A DNA stretch of 6,112 bases from Leucothrix mucor. Its GTDB lineage: Bacteria; Pseudomonadota; Gammaproteobacteria; Thiotrichales; Thiotrichaceae. Positions 1 through 6,112 of the stretch are shown here, piece after piece. Numbering within the stretch: the stretch's first letter is position 1; each line of letters starts with the position of its first letter. The notes below the pieces were generated by a model. It was not told where the DNA came from and ran no database searches. It saw only the letters and a program-made list of their open reading frames with translations. The translations under genes and the position numbers were made by a program. The stretch spans positions 1-6,112 of the forward strand of contig DRMS01000175.1 of NCBI GenBank assembly GCA_011322515.1. Reading direction: 5' to 3'.

Positions 1-144
1 CCGATTTCTAACTTGCCTTTTTATCCCAGCTTGGGATGATCTCATTCGTTGCGTAGAGTGACTATGCGCCTCATGAGTTCACCCAATCTGAAATAAAAAT
101 TCTGCGTTAGAACTTCGGGAAGTTATTCCGTGCACGTTCCTTAG
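1..144. repeat. Palindromic MITE-like repeat, copy 1 (left end cut by window)
   Basis: This stretch matches 1346-1488 in the same orientation with about 8 differences, one of them a single-base indel (counted by eye), so roughly 94% identical. By comparison with the second copy, about 28 bp of its left arm lie outside the window. It ends in gttccttag. The tip of the palindrome is a small hairpin, gcgtag (51-56) facing ctatgc (62-67). There is no open reading frame in it. It is best read as a small non-autonomous mobile or REP-like element; the family is not identified. Confidence 0.85.
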
Positions 145-261
145 CTTTTCAGTCATTAATATGAAATTTAATAAGTGAATATCTATAGGCTAAATAGTTG
201 GACAATGTAAGCAATTTAGATCATTCTCCGCCGCATATTTAAAACATAATTTAATAGATAA

Positions 262-1281
262 ATGATACAAAAATCACTGGAAACATGGGGAGTGTATTAT
301 ATTGATAACTATATCAATAATAAGCAATTTTATTTTCCTGCATTTTCACCTGAAAAGATCACAAAAATAGCCTTGTGGCTTTCCTTTTTAGTTGGTTTTC
401 TCGCTACTCTAATCACCGTCTCCTTTGATTTAATACTAATCGCTGATCAACCTTTATTATCAGTATCCCCCTCCGTACTTGCATTGATTGCTGTTGTTAA
501 TGTACTCGTTATCGTGCTGGAATTCTGGCTACTATTTCATATTGGATTTATCGTAACCGCACGTTATATTCACGAAGCCGAACAACAGCAATCCCTCGGT
601 CTTGATATAAGACGGACTTTGGTCAGGGCTGTTTTAGAATTAGACGAACCTGCTCCTGAGCGGTCTTTTGGGCTAAACCCTTATCGAAAAAGAAGCAGAC
701 ACTACTGGCTATTAGTCGCGCTCTATAAAGTCAAAGTACTGTTTAGCAATATTCTTGCTAAAGTCTTATTAAGGAAGATTGTTGGTAGAACAAGTGCTAG
801 AACTTATGTACCGTTTATATCAACCCTTATTACAGGGTTTTGGGATGCTTGGGTGCAAGCTTCAGTCCTTAAAGAGGTAAGGCTGCGCATCTCAGCAAAG
901 CTATATATTTTGGATGTTATTAGCGCCTTAAAACAGTCTGACCCTAGTCAGGATTATGTTACATCTCTGGCTAGAACGGTTGCGGTGAGAATTGAATTAT
1001 TTGGCAATTATAATGCTAATCTTGACTATCTTCTGAATCAAATAGAGTCACTCTACTCAGGCTCTGTCTCCAATCAGGACAAATTATTTGAGACAAGCCT
1101 ATTCTTAGAGGGGTATACAAAATTGTCTGCTATTGAGCAAAAAAATATCTCACAAATTGCTTGTCGATTAATGGCGCTAAAGCGTGGATTGTTATCTAAA
1201 GAAGAAAAAGAGGTCTTAAAAAAGCTTAATATTGATGATAGTAAGTTCACTATTCAGCGACACGCTATGATGTCCTATTAA
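262..1281 (+). CDS. Uncharacterised membrane-anchored protein, 339 aa
   Basis: I do not recognise this protein with confidence. After about 33 polar residues there is a hydrophobic segment at about 34-60 and a second at about 69-99, together likely a two-helix membrane hairpin. Weaker hydrophobic or amphipathic stretches lie at about 148-169 and 181-200. The rest, about 205-339, is soluble, helical and charged. A possible family signature is the run GR (175-176), PFIS (184-187), WDAWV (194-198), VLKEVRLR (202-209). It reminds me of bacterial hypothetical proteins of the LBF_2804 type, but this is an unverified impression. The ATG directly follows an in-frame TAA (259-261), so the gene cannot start earlier. 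No good Shine-Dalgarno is seen; a GTG at codon 11 is the only nearby alternative. The gene stands alone between two direct copies of a palindromic repeat, with no operon partner. Base use is AT-rich like the spacers. Function unknown. Confidence 0.75.
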   Translation: MIQKSLETWGVYYIDNYINNKQFYFPAFSPEKITKIALWLSFLVGFLATLITVSFDLILIADQPLLSVSPSVLALIAVVNVLVIVLEFWLLFHIGFIVTARYIHEAEQQQSLGLDIRRTLVRAVLELDEPAPERSFGLNPYRKRSRHYWLLVALYKVKVLFSNILAKVLLRKIVGRTSARTYVPFISTLITGFWDAWVQASVLKEVRLRISAKLYILDVISALKQSDPSQDYVTSLARTVAVRIELFGNYNANLDYLLNQIESLYSGSVSNQDKLFETSLFLEGYTKLSAIEQKNISQIACRLMALKRGLLSKEEKEVLKKLNIDDSKFTIQRHAMMSY

Positions 1282-1317
1282 TTTTCAGTAGAGTATCCGT
1301 TCAGATAAAGCTTGGAC

Positions 1318-1490
1318 TCCTTAGGAACGTGCATGAAACAACTTCCCGATCTCTAATTTGCTTTTTTATCCCAGCTTGGATGATCTCATTCGTTGCGTAG
1401 AGTGACTATGCGCCTCATGAGTTCATCCAATCTGAAATAAAAATTCTGCGTTAGAACTTCAGGGAGTTATTCCGTGCTCGTTCCTTAGGA
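1318..1490. repeat. Palindromic MITE-like repeat, copy 2 (complete, 173 bp)
   Basis: The ends are imperfect inverted repeats: the left end begins tccttaggaacgtgcatgaa and the reverse complement of the right end begins tcctaaggaacgagcacgga. The similarity of the two arms continues, with gaps and mismatches, almost to the centre, where gcgtag (1395-1400) faces ctatgc (1406-1411) across a 5-base loop. The whole element could therefore fold into one long hairpin or cruciform. It codes for no protein. TTAG is present at both edges (1321-1324 and 1485-1488) and also at the right edge of copy 1, so it is more likely part of the element or a fixed target than a random target duplication. Confidence 0.88.
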
Positions 1491-1570
1491 AACTAGTTAT
1501 CTGACAAACCATAGAAAAATAAACATGGCTTATATATAAATTGCAAATAAGCAGACATTAATACCATTAA

Positions 1571-1626
1571 AAAAGCCATTTTTTCATCTTAAGTTTTATA
1601 TTAGATATGTTTCAAAAGCCATTTTT
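1571..1626. repeat. Pair of 13-bp direct repeats, aaaagccattttt
   Basis: The sequence aaaagccattttt occurs at 1571-1583 and again at 1614-1626, a start-to-start distance of 43 bp, close to four helical turns. It could be a pair of binding sites upstream of yqiK, or a chance match in AT-rich DNA. The inverse core atggctt also occurs near 1535-1541. Confidence 0.4.
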
Positions 1627-1690
1627 ATAGACGTTTTAATAAGAATATAATAACATATTAATATTATTACTATCAATAACATAGAGAAAG

Positions 1691-1715
1691 CCCCTCCCCC
1701 CTCCCCTCCCCCCCC
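1691..1715 (-). promoter_or_regulatory. C-tract with G-quadruplex / i-motif potential upstream of yqiK
   Basis: On the plus strand the tract reads C4-T-C6-T-C4-T-C8. The minus strand therefore carries four G runs of 8, 4, 6 and 4 bases separated by single A residues, which fits the general rule for a very stable parallel G-quadruplex with one-base loops; the plus strand could form an i-motif. It lies 105 bp before the yqiK start, with the G-rich strand being the template strand for yqiK. A role in regulating yqiK, or length variation of the C8 run by slippage, is inference. Confidence 0.6.
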
Positions 1716-1804
1716 ACATAAAAATTAAACTATTTACGATAGGGGGCTAGTTATTAAATTATTAATACGCTATGTTGTTTGTCACAGATCATTTAAAACT
1801 TAAA

Positions 1805-1812
1805 AAGAGAGG
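1805..1812 (+). promoter_or_regulatory. Ribosome binding site of yqiK
   Basis: The sequence aagagagg ends 8 bases before the ATG at 1821. This is ideal Shine-Dalgarno spacing and supports that start, which also puts a membrane segment right at the N terminus as expected for the family. Confidence 0.75.
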
Positions 1813-1820
1813 CAATTCAC

Positions 1821-3386
1821 ATGGAAGGGTTAGGTTCTTTATTAATAGGTGGTGGTGCTATAGTCACTATTCTCCTCATAGCAGGCGCACTTTTCTTACT
1901 ATTTTTTGAACGTGCAACGAAAGAAATCTCCATTATCCGAACAGGATTTGGCGGCGAAAAAATCATTATGGATAATGGTGGTTTTGTTTTTCCTGTGCTA
2001 CATGACAAACTGACGATCAATATGAACGTTGTCAAGTTTGTTGTTCAGCGGGAGAAAAAAGAAGCGTTTATTACCAAAAATAAATTGCGTGTTGATATAA
2101 CCGCTGAGTTTATGTTGCGTGTTATTCCTGAGCCAGACTCAATTTCTCTAGCGGGTCAAACACTGGGCGAAAAAACAATGCACATTAAAGAATTACAAGA
2201 ACAATTTGATGCATCCTGCGCAGAGTCTTTGCGTGAAGCCTGTGCCAAAATGGATATTCAAGGATTACATGATGATAATGATCAGGTGAACGATATTGTT
2301 GAAGAGGCGCTGGGAGTTGATCTAAAAAGATTTGGCTTACAACTAGAAGCCGTTGCGCTTGCTAAGGTTCATCAGACGGATCTTGAATTTTTTGATCGAA
2401 ATAATGCATTGGATGTTGAAGGTATTACCTTTGTTGAAACTCAAATTGCAAAAAACCTAGAAGAACAAAATCGCGTTAAAAATGAAAAAGAGGTAAAAGT
2501 TAAGGAAAGTGATGTAGCAGCTCGCAAACAGCAACTTAAATTAGATGAGGATAAGGTGTTTGCAGAGCAGGCTCAAGAGATGGCAATTGCAAAAGCTGAA
2601 CTTGAAAAAGATCGCCAGATAGAAGAGGCTAAAAAAGATGAAGGTATCGCGGTCGCAGCGGCACATAAAGAAACAGCAGAGGCATGGATCGAAACCTATA
2701 AAGTACAGGCAGTAGAAGTAGCAAAGAAAGAAGAAATCGTCACAGCTAAAGATGTCACTATGGCGCAAAGAAATAAAGATGTTGAAATTATCAGCGCAAC
2801 TCGCGAAGCAGAAAGAACAGAGATTTTTGCAAAAGCTCAAGCTAATGCAGATAAAGAAAATGCGTCTGCGGTTAAAATACGTTATGAGGTTGATGCTGCG
2901 GGTAAACTAGCCATTAATGAAGCTGCAAATATGCTTTCGGATGAGCAAATCTCAATGCAAGTTAAAGAGAAAATTGTTCAGCAACTACCTGATATTATCA
3001 AAGAAAGCGTTAGACCTATTGAGAATATCGATGGCATTAAAATTATGCATATTGATGGTATGTCCAATATCGCGGGAGGCTCAGGTGGCGGAAGCGGTGG
3101 TGGTTCTAATGGCGGTGGTGGCAGTCTGGCTGACCAGATTGTTGACAGCGCCCTACGCTATAAGGCACAAGCACCTATGGTAGATAATCTGCTTAAAGAA
3201 GTGGGGCTAGCGGGAGGCAATATTAAAGAGCTAACGGCCAGCTTGCAAACAGATATGGGCTTTGATACTCCTGCAAAATCAACAAAGAAAGAGGCAGACC
3301 AAAAAACTCAGACTAGCAAAATGGAGGAGCAACAAAATAAATCTGAAACAGGCACAACTGAAACTAATGCCAATAATGAAAAATGA
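1821..3386 (+). CDS. yqiK: YqiK-like flotillin (SPFH/band 7 membrane protein), 521 aa
   Basis: A bacterial flotillin, a scaffold protein of the inner membrane thought to oligomerise into cage- or patch-like assemblies that organise membrane domains. Residues 7-29 form one transmembrane segment. The SPFH/band 7 domain follows at about 30-195 (starting ISIIRTGFGGEK, with VDITAEFMLRV at 91-101). A long charged Ala/Glu/Lys-rich region, about 205-355, should form the coiled coil. The C-terminal flotillin region contains MLSDEQIS (371-378) and IDGIKIMHIDG (403-413), a Gly/Ser linker (419-435), then LADQ..DSALRYKAQAP..DNLL (436-458), which closely resembles E. coli YqiK as I recall it. A polar Lys/Gln/Thr/Glu tail (481-521) ends the protein. 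It is slightly shorter than E. coli YqiK (about 550 residues), mainly in the coiled coil. Flotillin genes often sit beside an NfeD/YqiJ-type partner; none is visible here. It faces polA tail to tail and appears to be transcribed alone. Confidence 0.94.
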   Translation: MEGLGSLLIGGGAIVTILLIAGALFLLFFERATKEISIIRTGFGGEKIIMDNGGFVFPVLHDKLTINMNVVKFVVQREKKEAFITKNKLRVDITAEFMLRVIPEPDSISLAGQTLGEKTMHIKELQEQFDASCAESLREACAKMDIQGLHDDNDQVNDIVEEALGVDLKRFGLQLEAVALAKVHQTDLEFFDRNNALDVEGITFVETQIAKNLEEQNRVKNEKEVKVKESDVAARKQQLKLDEDKVFAEQAQEMAIAKAELEKDRQIEEAKKDEGIAVAAAHKETAEAWIETYKVQAVEVAKKEEIVTAKDVTMAQRNKDVEIISATREAERTEIFAKAQANADKENASAVKIRYEVDAAGKLAINEAANMLSDEQISMQVKEKIVQQLPDIIKESVRPIENIDGIKIMHIDGMSNIAGGSGGGSGGGSNGGGGSLADQIVDSALRYKAQAPMVDNLLKEVGLAGGNIKELTASLQTDMGFDTPAKSTKKEADQKTQTSKMEEQQNKSETGTTETNANNEK

Positions 3387-3449
3387 AAATGGAAATAGCA
3401 AAGTCATAAGCATTAATAACCGCTAAACGCTGGGCTACAACCATTTTGA

Positions 3450-3472
3450 GGTCACCACCTTAAGACGGGATA
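3450..3472 (+). repeat. Decayed extra arm of the outer palindromic repeat
   Basis: This 23-bp stretch matches the left arm at 3499-3521 in the same orientation at about 18 of 23 positions (core caccaccttaagacggga against taccaacttaaggcggga). The following bases, tcccgcctatggctacc at about 3490-3506, look like its opposite arm with a few bases lost. The pair could be the remains of an older copy of the same repeat family, overlapping the left end of the better preserved copy. Confidence 0.5.
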
Positions 3473-3498
3473 GTTAGGAAATCCTCGTTCCCGCCTAT

Positions 3499-3666
3499 GG
3501 CTACCAACTTAAGGCGGGACAAGTAACGTCATGGCAAATAACCCGCACCCTTCGACAAGCTTAGGGAACTAGCCCTTCGGTAGACTCAGGACACCGCTTC
3601 CTGAGCTTGTCGAAGGGTGCGGGTGAATAGCAGAAACATAAACTGTCCCGCCTTAAACTGGTAGCC
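3499..3666. repeat. Outer palindromic element with 23-bp inverted arms
   Basis: The left arm (3499-3521, core taccaacttaaggcggga) and right arm (3644-3666) are reverse complements at 21 of 23 positions; the two mismatches are adjacent, at the ninth and tenth bases of the arm. The 122 bp between the arms contain a second, unrelated inverted repeat (3542-3623), which gives the appearance of one element inserted in another. It codes for no protein. The family is not identified. Confidence 0.75.
3542..3623. repeat. Inner inverted repeat of the CCCTTCGACAAGCTCAGG type
   Basis: The 24-bp arms (3542-3565 and 3600-3623) are reverse complements with one mismatch, which would be a G-U pair in RNA; the shared core is cccttcgacaagctcagg. 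The 34-base loop holds a third, diverged forward copy at 3573-3590 (cccttcggtagactcagg), so two alternative hairpins are possible. Sequences with this core are, as I recall, scattered as intergenic palindromes in many unrelated bacterial genomes. It may act as a bidirectional transcription barrier between yqiK and polA, but there is no T-run to make it a standard terminator. Confidence 0.8.
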
Positions 3667-3793
3667 CATTTTGACATACAATATACGGTGTCTTCATAGA
3701 TACAATACACGCTACATATTGTGATTTTTAAAATGGCTGTAGCCCTGTACTTTAGAAACCTAATGCCCGTAAAAGGCAAAAGAAAGGAAGCTA

Positions 3794-6112
3794 TCAATGC
3801 GCTTCATCCCAATTAGTCCCTACCCCAGCATCAACAACCAGTGGCACATCTAACTTAGCCGCATTAGTCATTCGCGCTATAATTTCTTTTTCAATGCGCT
3901 CAAGATCATTTTCAGGTACTTCAAACACCAGTTCATCATGCACTTGCATTATCATTTTAGTTTTAGCTTCTCGTTGCCAATATTCTTCTCGCAACCAGTC
4001 ATTAACAGAAATCATGGCGAGTTTTATAATATCCGCTGCTGTTCCTTGCATGGGTGCATTGATAGCGGTGCGTTCTGCGTAAGCTCGACGCATTCCATTT
4101 CTGGCGTTAATTTCTGGCAGGTGTAGACGGCGACCCAATAGAGTTTCTACATAACCTTGTTCGCGGGCTTTTTCGCGGGTGGTTTGCATATAATCTTGTA
4201 CGCCTGCATAGCGGGCAAAGTATTTATTCACATAATTTTGCGCTTCTTTACGTGAGACATTGAGCTGTTTAGCTAATCCAAACGCGGTCATGCCGTAGAT
4301 TAAGCCAAAATTGACCGCTTTTGCGGCACGACGTTGATCTTTTTCTACCGCTTGCAAATCTACTTCAAAAATCTCTGCGGCGGTAGCGGTGTGGATGTCT
4401 TTTCCTGCGGCGAAGGCGCTGAGTAGTCCTTTATCGCCTGATAAATGCGCCATAATGCGCAATTCTATTTGCGAATAATCGGCGGCTAGTATTTTTTTAC
4501 CCTGTGGCGCAATAAAAGCTTGGCGAATGCGACGACCTTCACTTGTACGCACGGGAATATTTTGCAAGTTAGGATCAGCCGATGAGAGGCGACCTGTTGC
4601 GGTGACGGCTTGATGGTAGGAGGTGTGAATGCGCCCTGTGTGATCATTGATCTGCTTGGGTAATTTATCAATATAGGTTGACTTGAGTTTGCTTAAACCA
4701 CGATGCTCTAACAATAAGCGCGGTACATCATGCGTTAATGCTAATTCTTTCAATACATCTTCTGCGGTAGAGGGCTGTCCTTTCGGCGTTTTACGAATAA
4801 TCGGTAGGTTTAATTTATTTTCATCAAAAAATATTTCTTGAATTTGCTTGGGTGAGGATAGATTAAATTCTTCACCAACCTGTTCATAAATCGTGGCTTT
4901 TAATGCTTGCAAGCGCGCGGTAATTTCAACACTTTGTTCTGCCAGCATATCGGCATCAATTAATACACCGTTGCGCTCTATGTCGGATAAAACACGCACT
5001 AAGGGGATTTCTATTTCACGATAGAGTTTCTCTTGCGCTGCCAAGGGCTTTAATTGCTGCCAAAAATGTAGATGCAGGCGCATTGTCATATCAGCATCCT
5101 CTGCGGCATAGGGAGATGCGTGTTCTAAATCAATTTGATTAAAGGTGAGCTGTTTTTTTCCTTTGCCTGCGATATCGGTAAATTTAGTGGTTTCTTGATC
5201 AAGATATTTGCTACATAAGGTATCCATATCATGGCGATTAGCGGCAGAATCAAGCACATAGGACTCTAACATGGTGTCGTGAACAATGCCTTTTAATTCA
5301 ATGCCATGATTAAGTAACACACTGCGATCATATTTAAGATTTTGCCCTACTTTTAAGGCGGTTGGGTCTTCAAGTAACGGTTTAAGTTTAGCCAACGTTT
5401 TTTGACGATTAAGCTGCTGCGGTGCGCCTACATAATCATGTGCTAGAGGTAAATAAGCAGCGACTCCTGCTTTAATACAAAAAGAAACGCCAACAATTTC
5501 CGCATCCATATAATTTAAGCTGGTGGTTTCAGTATCAAAAGCAAATAGTTTGGCAACTTGCAAATCAGCTAGCCATTGATCCAATTGCTCCTCGGTTAGA
5601 ATAGTTTGATACTCAACCTCACTGATTTCCTCCTGTAGCGGTACATCGTCAAGCTCGCTAACAACTTCTATTTTTTCATCAGAGGTTTCTTCTAGCTTCT
5701 TTAGACGAGTGCGCATGCCATACTGCTGATATAACTCAGCAAGGCGTTGTGTATTCACCTTGCTAAAGCTTAATGACTCAGGTGAACAGTCTAAATCTAG
5801 ATCACAAAGTATGGTCACTAGCTGATAAGATAACGGCAAATGATCTAAAGACTCACGCAAATACTCCCCTACTTTGCCTTTAAATTTATCCGCATTCTGC
5901 ATGACATTTTCTAATGTGCCGTATTCATTGAGCCATTTAACCGCTGTTTTAGGACCAACTTTTGGCACACCTGGAATATTATCGGAAGTATCACCCATGA
6001 GGGTTAAATAATCTCGAATACGCTCAGGTGGTACGCCATATTTATCAATCACCCCCTGAATATCATGGTAACTTTTAGACATGGTGTTAATCAGATGTAC
6101 ATCATCTGTCAC
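3794..6112 (-). CDS. polA: DNA polymerase I (5' end of gene outside the window)
   Basis: DNA polymerase I fills gaps, removes RNA primers and proofreads in the cytoplasm. The window holds the last 772 residues; by comparison with E. coli Pol I (928 aa) about 150-160 N-terminal residues are missing. Numbering from the window edge: the end of the 5'-3' exonuclease is present with its DNA-binding helix-hairpin motif (GDTSDNIPGVPKVG, 40-53). The 3'-5' exonuclease keeps its metal ligands D193 and E195 (FDTET), D262 (KYDR) and D339 (AAEDAD), so proofreading should be active. The polymerase domain has motif A (DYSQIELR, D545), motif B (RRAAKAVNFGLIYG, 594-607, with K598, F602 and Y606) and motif C (VHDE, D726 and E727). 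F602 matches E. coli F762, the residue that disfavours dideoxynucleotides. The C terminus, TNWDEAH, is typical. About four extra residues lie before motif C (near 707-717) relative to E. coli. The GTG at the window edge lies inside the gene and is not its start. Confidence 0.98.
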   Translation of the reverse strand: MTDDVHLINTMSKSYHDIQGVIDKYGVPPERIRDYLTLMGDTSDNIPGVPKVGPKTAVKWLNEYGTLENVMQNADKFKGKVGEYLRESLDHLPLSYQLVTILCDLDLDCSPESLSFSKVNTQRLAELYQQYGMRTRLKKLEETSDEKIEVVSELDDVPLQEEISEVEYQTILTEEQLDQWLADLQVAKLFAFDTETTSLNYMDAEIVGVSFCIKAGVAAYLPLAHDYVGAPQQLNRQKTLAKLKPLLEDPTALKVGQNLKYDRSVLLNHGIELKGIVHDTMLESYVLDSAANRHDMDTLCSKYLDQETTKFTDIAGKGKKQLTFNQIDLEHASPYAAEDADMTMRLHLHFWQQLKPLAAQEKLYREIEIPLVRVLSDIERNGVLIDADMLAEQSVEITARLQALKATIYEQVGEEFNLSSPKQIQEIFFDENKLNLPIIRKTPKGQPSTAEDVLKELALTHDVPRLLLEHRGLSKLKSTYIDKLPKQINDHTGRIHTSYHQAVTATGRLSSADPNLQNIPVRTSEGRRIRQAFIAPQGKKILAADYSQIELRIMAHLSGDKGLLSAFAAGKDIHTATAAEIFEVDLQAVEKDQRRAAKAVNFGLIYGMTAFGLAKQLNVSRKEAQNYVNKYFARYAGVQDYMQTTREKAREQGYVETLLGRRLHLPEINARNGMRRAYAERTAINAPMQGTAADIIKLAMISVNDWLREEYWQREAKTKMIMQVHDELVFEVPENDLERIEKEIIARMTNAAKLDVPLVVDAGVGTNWDEAH

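Larger units (their letters stand above)
1491..1820. other. AT-rich spacer upstream of yqiK
   Basis: This 330-bp stretch holds no convincing gene. It is strongly AT-rich apart from the C-tract at 1691-1715 and a G5 run at 1742-1746. It contains a 13-bp direct repeat (1571-1583 and 1614-1626) and should include the yqiK promoter, but I see no -35/-10 pair with good match and spacing. AGCCCC at 1689-1694 and GGGGCT at 1743-1748 are inverted relative to each other, so the C-tract region could also form a hairpin with the downstream G run. Confidence 0.7.
3387..3793. other. Repeat-filled spacer between convergent yqiK and polA
   Basis: This 407-bp gap separates two convergent genes and holds no convincing gene. 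Positions 3450-3666 are a nest of inverted repeats, described separately. The flanks (3387-3449 and 3667-3793) show nothing clear. No classical hairpin-plus-T-run terminator is evident for either gene; the strong stems at 3542-3623 could slow or stop transcription from both sides, but lack a T-run. A small stem, GGC-TGTA-GCC near 3734-3743 beside A/T-rich DNA, is too short to call. Confidence 0.7.

Noticed and set aside
1..1490. Composite transposon or integron-like cassette
   Set aside because: Neither repeat encodes a transposase and the gene between them shows no recombinase motifs; attC-like features are not seen. Only a non-autonomous repeat is supported.
2541..2840. Minus-strand 99-codon reading frame rich in Cys and Phe
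   Set aside because: It is the antisense of the Lys/Glu-rich coiled coil of yqiK, whose AAA/GAA codons read backwards as Phe and Cys/Ser-like codons.
3075..3125. Gly/Ser run in yqiK as an engineered linker
   Set aside because: It resembles synthetic (GGGS)n linkers, but Gly-rich linkers at this place are normal in the C-terminal region of flotillins, and the codons are mixed.
3387..3449. Intrinsic terminator right after yqiK
   Set aside because: No stem of useful length followed by a T-run was found in this stretch.
3450..3666. CRISPR array
   Set aside because: The repeats are few, of mixed orientation and irregularly spaced, with no regular spacers.
3671..3706. A perfect -35 box TTGACA (3671-3676) with TACAAT at 3701-3706
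   Set aside because: The spacing is about 24 bp, too long for a sigma-70 promoter, no good -10 lies at 16-18 bp, and no plus-strand gene follows; polA is on the other strand.
3561..3797. Minus-strand 78-codon reading frame just downstream of polA
   Set aside because: It runs through the inverted repeats, its composition is not protein-like, and it has no ribosome binding site; it is produced by the repeat sequence.
6110..6112. GTG at the window edge as a start for polA
   Set aside because: The 5'-3' exonuclease domain is only partly present and reads straight through the edge, so the real start is outside the window.

Overview
The window looks like a chromosomal piece from an AT-leaning gammaproteobacterium. 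The best evidence is the partial DNA polymerase I on the minus strand, which I can align by memory along its whole length to the Escherichia coli enzyme, and a flotillin that resembles E. coli YqiK from end to end. The genus cannot be told from the sequence alone.

Layout: positions 1-144 are the right-hand part of a long imperfect palindrome, and a second, complete copy lies at 1318-1490 in the same orientation. Between the two copies sits one plus-strand gene (262-1281) for a 339-residue membrane-anchored protein of unknown function. A 330-bp AT-rich gap (1491-1820) follows. It holds a spaced 13-bp direct repeat and a striking C-tract (1691-1715) that can form a G-quadruplex on the minus strand. 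Next comes yqiK (1821-3386, plus), with a clear ribosome binding site. A 407-bp gap (3387-3793) separates it from the convergent polA gene (3794 to beyond the window end, minus). This gap is almost filled by inverted repeats: an outer pair of 23-bp arms encloses a second, unrelated inverted repeat with 24-bp arms, and a decayed extra arm lies just upstream.

The three genes do not form a pathway. yqiK would organise membrane domains, polA fills gaps and processes Okazaki fragments, and the first gene is unknown. The usual NfeD/YqiJ-type partner of yqiK is not visible. The interesting material is in the spacers: two different families of small palindromic repeats, one of which brackets a lone gene, and a quadruplex-type tract upstream of yqiK. 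I did not find a convincing new multi-gene system here.
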